The position numbers and the translations under genes were made by a program. Under the pieces are notes generated by a model. It had not been told where the DNA came from and did not search any database. It saw nothing but the letters and a program-made list of their open reading frames with translations. A stretch of DNA of 64,000 nucleotides. Origin: Phragmites australis (taxonomy: Eukaryota; Streptophyta; Magnoliopsida; Poales; Poaceae). Of this stretch, positions 58,740-64,000 are shown in pieces. The DNA lies in NCBI RefSeq assembly GCF_958298935.1, contig NC_084943.1, positions 17,353,001 to 17,417,000 of the forward strand. The letters are read 5' to 3'. Within the stretch, counting starts at the first letter, position 1. Each line of letters starts with the position of its first letter.

Positions 58740-59066
58740 GTAAGAGTGGCATCACGCAGATCAACTAGTACTGGCTTGCATGCGGGTCCCACCGGAGGAC
58801 TAGGAGCAAAACCGTAAAATGTACAACGTGATGTACTGATGTGCTTGTGCAGTTGTGCTCATGCAAATACAAAAAGTAAATTTTTTTGCTAATTTTGGCT
58901 CAGAACGAAATTGGTCTATTTAGGTTAAAAAATTTCGGCCCAATTCAAATGGACCCGATCCCAATTGATTCAGCAGGCTAAGCTTATTCCAACTTTAACC
59001 CAAACTCCAAAGATCTAGCCATTTTTTAATTATTTTATTTTTTGTGTGACCTTATTCTCTTGTCTC
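58740..59066. other. Promoter region of the stress-protein gene
   Basis: GC-rich near the start codon, then AT-rich; I see no convincing TATA box on the minus strand. Confidence 0.4.
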
Positions 59067-59350
59067 CACTACAAGGTAGAGAATCAGAGACAAGCTATTC
59101 AACCTCAAAAACTATCAAAATCAGCCTAAAAAAGATATTGAGGCAGACATTATTGACCTCGGATACCCCTGCCTCAGAAAGAGGTCTTTTGAGGCAGCCA
59201 GTGAATTTAGTCTTAGAATGGTGAAATCTGAGGCTTAGTTGTTCGCCTTAGAATCTGCTTGAGGCAAGTAGTTTGCCTCAATGCATTGTGCCAGTTGAGA
59301 GATTGCAATCTGCCTTAGAAGCACTTTGAGGCAACTATATGCTGCCTCGA
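59067..59350 (+). mobile_element. CACTA-like left end with TGAGGCA subterminal repeats
   Basis: CACTACAAGG at 59067 is followed by about ten copies of TGAGGCA or TGCCTCA/GCCTTAGA variants in both orientations over 230 bp. This pairing of a CACTA terminus and a two-orientation subterminal motif is diagnostic of a CACTA element. It is a different family from the one at the start of the window. I found no matching CTTGTAGTG end downstream, so it is truncated or extends out of the window. Confidence 0.65.
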
Positions 59351-60230
59351 ATTCTAATGTATGGCATTATATTGTACATACAATTCATATCAAAATATTC
59401 AAAATCCTTGATACACACATGATGAATAATGGCAATTTATACAAATCTCTGCACAAGTACAATCCATATGTTACAGCAGTACTTTCTTGTGCACAATACA
59501 ACATGTATATCTGACAGATTTGGCACACCCTATTTTTTTTTTCAACACTCACAAACTACAGAAAGTAATAGATTTATAAAATACAAAAATGTGAAGCTAG
59601 ACACTAAGCAAAATTTACTTGATGTCGCAGTATGTAAAGCTTGCTTAAGTAACCATGACCTAGATGCAAATCATTTCCATACAGGAATGGCTGAACTCCA
59701 AACAAATGGTGTCACCTTGCAAATAATGTAAATTTGAAGGTTCATAGTTAGATATGTAAACACATAGGGTAACTGAATTTTGCACCCTATATATCACAAT
59801 AGGAACTAAAACAATAGTAATTAAAACTATAATGAATCACTAGGAATCGTGGCAGTAATAAAAATGCAGAGTCCATATAGCAATTAGTGGACTCCAATTC
59901 TCTTATCAACTGGTGCCATACTGCAAATATGCAAAGATTTATATGTTGTACATGTGTTAGAGTAACTCATTTTAAGTTCAGAAATGGAAACAATAATGGT
60001 GCAGATCATAAGTTCTATCTGGAACTTTATACACTCATTTTATGACTTGCCTGGTGGTTTAGACGCTATTGGAGGAGTGGTTATTTCACGGCTCGAAACC
60101 CGTAATCGCGTATTTCAGTATAATCATGCATCGTTAACATCATATTTAATTTTGAGTATTTTGTTTTGGGCACTAGAGTATCTCGTTTCGGTTAATAAAG
60201 ATGAGCGAAAGAATTTCGGAAGATAAAACA
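59351..60230. other. AT-rich, possibly CACTA interior
   Basis: No coding sequence or termini that I can support. Confidence 0.4.
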
Positions 60231-61400
60231 ATAGAAATCACATTAAAAAACCTAGTTTCTGTAACACGTGAGCCCCACCGGAGTGGGCCAACCACTTCTC
60301 TCCCTCTCCCTCACATGCAGCCACCTCACTCCCCTCCCTCTCAACCCCTCGCCTACTCCCTCTCTCTCCCACCCGTGCAGCCCCTCTCCCTCACCCCTCA
60401 GCTCACTCTCTCCTCTCACTCTCTCTGTCACTCTCCCTCATTTCTTCCCCAACCGGCAAAGAGAGAAAGGAGGAGCACGGGGAGGCTAGGAGGAGGTCCT
60501 CGCGTATTTCTGGCCACCACCTCCCCAATGGTCATCTCGAGCTCCGACCCTTCCATAACCTCCACAAGCACCATAGGTAAGTCCCTTAGGCTTCCCCTCG
60601 ATGAGAACACGTGATTTGGTTGGTCGATTTTGAGTCAGAGTGGAGTTCTTGAGCTTTGGAGCTAAATTAGAGAATTTGGATAAGGTTTGAGTTAGGAATC
60701 ATGTTGCTAGGTTAATGAGTGAGTTCTAGACTCTATGAACTATCTCAAACATATTTTCGTTTAGATTGGTGAGGCTCGCAAATCAAATCGGTCGAGTTTC
60801 CCTCCTTAAAGGAGCCTCTCTGGATAGTCCAGAGAATTGTCCGAATACTCCGTGGAGTGTCCAAAAAATTTTCTTAGACTTCAAAGTTACTTTTTATCAG
60901 GCCTTTTCTTTTGTGCCGATAGCTTGTAAATTTCACAATTAATTCGTACGGACTCCAAAAATCATGAAACTAGTTGCGTTAGCTTCGTATGAGTATGAAC
61001 AACATGTTAAAAATATTGGAACTCAAAAAAATACTTTTGATAATTAATTAATTAATTAAATATGTTTTAGTTTAATTAGATCATAGTTAATTAATACCAT
61101 GTCCTAAAATTATGAAACCTCTTGGACAATTCATGTTATAATTAGTGCCATCTAGGAAAGATATTTTCTTGTATTATAAATCATAGTTTATGGCATGTTA
61201 TGATATGTATATTGTGGCATACTTTGTTGCATTTCATTCATGCTCATTATTGCATGTGTTTTTCTTTAGTGAGCGAAGAATCGGTGTGTGACCTGGCCGC
61301 GGTTGAAGACGATGCCAATCTCTCCAAATTCTACGAGTGTTGCACGGGTAATATCAGGTAGTCTCCTGAGCAGCAAGGCAAGCATCTAAGCATACATCTC
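60231..61400 (+). mobile_element. LTR-like sequence (gypsy type, uncertain)
   Basis: A C/T-rich tract (60290-60440), a leader-like GC-rich piece with a donor-like CATAGGTAAGT (about 60573), an AT-rich part with TTAATTAATTAATTAA, then GAAGACGATGCCAATCTCTCC and GCAAGGCAAGCATC near 61300-61390. This arrangement mirrors the segment at 7.5-9.1 kb and long grass LTRs. Exact ends are unknown. Confidence 0.35.
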
Positions 61401-64000
61401 CTATTAATTTAGATCATATGCGTCATATGTGATAAATTACGCTTTATGTATGTTATGCATGAGTTCAAGTCGATGTCAGGTTTATGATGGGTAGAACCTA
61501 TGTTGATGCACTAATTCTCCCGTCATGAATAATTGTTGATTCGTATCCCTGTAGCCTAGGTTTAATATGGAGTTATCTAATTTAAAATGTCATTCGTGAT
61601 GCTTAGCAAGTGCTTAGTTCCTTGGTAGAAGTCGAGCGGTGAAATATTTCATTGTTCGTGGGCATAGGCTTTAATTACTTGCACAATAATCATAATGACG
61701 GGTTGATGGTGTTGGTTGGATGAATGGTGAGGATGAGACAAGATGTGGACATTGTTAGGGGTGTTTGTCCTGCCTGGATGTGGAGTTCCCCTGAGTAGGT
61801 CAGGAGAGGGACCCGGACACCATAGACCGCTTGCATCATTTAAGCACCGATCATTGTTGCAGTTGGCTTTAGCACTTTTCGTGCTTACTACATGTTGCAT
61901 ATGGAAACGATAAGCCGATTACCTTTGTAGCTGTGGATTTTTGGTATGCAGGTCGATGGTATCGGGTATGAGGCTGGTTGGGGTATCCATTTTGCTTTGG
62001 GAGTAGTTATAGATGACCCCCGCACCTATTGGCGTATGATTAAACGGTAGAGGCTTATTGGAAAAAGGTTGATATGAGTACCCCTTATATGGACCTATGT
62101 GGTCATGCAAGCCATATGGTTCTCAAGTCATGTAGATAAAAAAAATACCCCCCTACAAGGTGAAAATATTTCAAAATACCGTGCTTTCAGTCATAAGCAT
62201 GCTTCTTTCCATTTGCACTAGTTGTAGAATTATGCATGTGGATTGATGTGGTTGATGGTTTGAGATGATTTTTTACAGATATTAGTTCTATGGTTCCTTT
62301 TACTTTATGTTCGGTTGATGTTTTTAGGCTAATATGTTACTTTGTCAAGTATAAATGCTCATATATGTGTATGTCAAATTTGTTTTCACATATGAAATTT
62401 ACTTAACTATATGATCGCATCCTTGCTAACATTCAAATGCATAATCCTCGGAGTCAAACTATTTATAAGTTCTCGTTATAGATTAAATCTTACGAATACC
62501 TTCGTCTCTATATTTAACGAAGTTTCAATCCCTGGTTTTGTAGGTCGGCCGACGGCCACCTACACTCGTGCCTTTTTCTCTTCGTCTCTGTATTTTTACC
62601 TTTCCGGTAAACTCCTAAACTTTCCAACTATTTGGAGACACTGGGTAGGTTCCAATTTCCGGACATAATGCTTGAATTTGAATTCTCTGGGTGGATCGAC
62701 AATAAGGGTAAATTTAGCTGATGCGAGCTGATTTTCCCAGGACGGCTGGCAGTGGGGATGACGCTTATAAATTCGAAACCAGACAGGTTGCTACTGCTGG
62801 ATGAATGCAATGTTGAATTTTTTAAAAGTTAATCGTAGATGGAAATCATATTTTTGCATATCTGTCCCTTGTATTATAAGCTGAACAATCTCAATTCTCA
62901 ATCTCAGGTCCTAAACTAACCCTTGTGCTTTGTGCAGTGAGAGTCAACCTAGATAGCGCAAATAAACTGCAATTTAACTGTTTTATTCCGGAAACACAAT
63001 GAAACAGTTACTATCATCTATTTTAAATTCAAAATTCGAATATCTGCTGCCTTAGATGATGGTTCTTTTGATAATCCCTAGATCAAACAAATCATTGCAC
63101 TTGATAAACAACGGTGTGATCCAAGAAAGTGGAACATGCATGCAAGGGCACAAGGACATTCTGTCAATCAATCATCATGGCTCATGGATCGACCTAGAAG
63201 TTCCTTAGCTTAGCCTGCTGCTTGCCCGTAAAGCCTGACATTGTAGCATGATTTGGTAGACAAAATGCAGGCATGCTTAACAAATGTGCGTCCTGACCTG
63301 GCTGATGGCCATCTATCCATCACATGTATGTATATTCCATTTGTTTGTGGGACCGATCATTTGCTCGGTTAGTATAAGGTGCGGTCGAGTGCCACGCCTG
63401 TCCGGGCTCCAACCCGAGTGCCCACATTCTTCCTAAGTGAACGTCAGAGCTCCTGGCATAATTTAAGGAAAGAAATCCATTGTTCGTGTTACATCACCTA
63501 TGGACAGGCCAGCATAGCTCTCGGGTGTGCACTCATGACGACCATGTTGGTGATTACACCTTAATGTTGTTTTCTTTTATGTTTGTGCAAGATGATACCG
63601 GATTATTTCAACAAAAGTTCATGAGGTAGTAGCACAGGGTCACCTAAAAGTTCCATGTTTCAGGGTTTCAGAGAAAGGCTAAGCATCATAATGGCATTTT
63701 TCAGAGAACTATCAGATGTTCCACTAGAATGTACTGGTGGTAGCTAGTTATTTAAATCCGAACATGATTGCAACTTTAGCATGAATTTTGGAGGACAATG
63801 TCATCATATATAGCTCCAAAGTTCCATTCACATGATTAATGATGTGGAAGTCTTTATAAAGTTTATTTATGATGTTTTCCTTGGGATTTGATTTTCTACA
63901 AAGGTTTTTGTCTTCCTTGTAATATAAAAAGACTTTTCTAGCATTTTTCTGTTTTATAGAATACATAGCTAAATATTTCAAATTTCTTAAAAAGCATATT
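61401..64000. other. No supported gene
   Basis: AT-rich sequence with scattered short open frames (for example 62411-62668 and 63379-63564) that show no recognisable family. No repeat termini were seen. Confidence 0.45.

Noticed and set aside
60201..60614. 137-codon Pro/Ser/Leu-rich ORF
   Set aside because: A CTCTCCC microsatellite-like tract; no domain, and the surrounding sequence looks LTR-derived.

Overview
The window is nuclear DNA of a flowering plant and almost certainly a grass (Poaceae). The signs are GC-rich leader exons beside AT-rich introns, grass-type CACTA, Mutator-like and microsatellite-flanked elements, a tRNA-derived SINE, large LTRs with GC-rich tandem repeats, and host genes whose exons translate to plant TAF4, VPS26 and universal-stress-type proteins. 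I could not fix genus or species. Most of the sequence is transposon-derived, and only about five loci look like functional host genes.

Layout. Positions 1-6985 are the right-hand part of a CACTA (En/Spm) element with a degenerate TNP2 transposase, a hairpin leader, a duplicated promoter-like module, an acidic second ORF and a large subterminal repeat array. Positions 7.4-10.2 kb hold an LTR-like segment, a LINE 3' end and a SINE. A single-exon gene for a small membrane protein with an acidic tail lies at 13.4 kb. Positions 15.2-21.5 kb are a foldback element and a decayed MULE that combines a MURA-like transposase with a plant mobile domain; a solo LTR interrupts it. A broken receptor-like cytoplasmic kinase is at 23.5-24.9 kb.

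Positions 26.5-36.9 kb carry TAF4, a TFIID subunit with RST and C-terminal TAF4 domains. Its upstream part contains a gag-only copia element with a perfect target-site duplication, and its largest intron contains an 800-bp inverted repeat. A small Cys-rich membrane protein gene converges on it at 37.5-37.9 kb. Positions 41-45 kb hold a decayed JmjC demethylase fragment, two microsatellite-bounded MITEs in tandem and a Mutator-like element.

Positions 46.3-55.1 kb are VPS26, the retromer subunit: 11 coding exons joined by hand into an open 303-codon frame. Its introns hold two oppositely oriented related LTRs and a second Mutator-like element carrying a DUF241-like gene fragment. Positions 55.9-58.7 kb on the minus strand are a three-exon universal stress protein-like gene. 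The remainder holds a CACTA-like end at 59.07 kb and LTR-like sequence.

The host genes belong to unrelated pathways (transcription initiation, endosomal retrieval, stress response), so no operon-like cooperation is implied. The most informative biology is how mobile elements have entered gene leaders and introns. I found no CRISPR array, rRNA cluster or intact tRNA gene. Exon boundaries were derived by hand from splice signals, frame continuity and remembered family sequence, with no transcript data.
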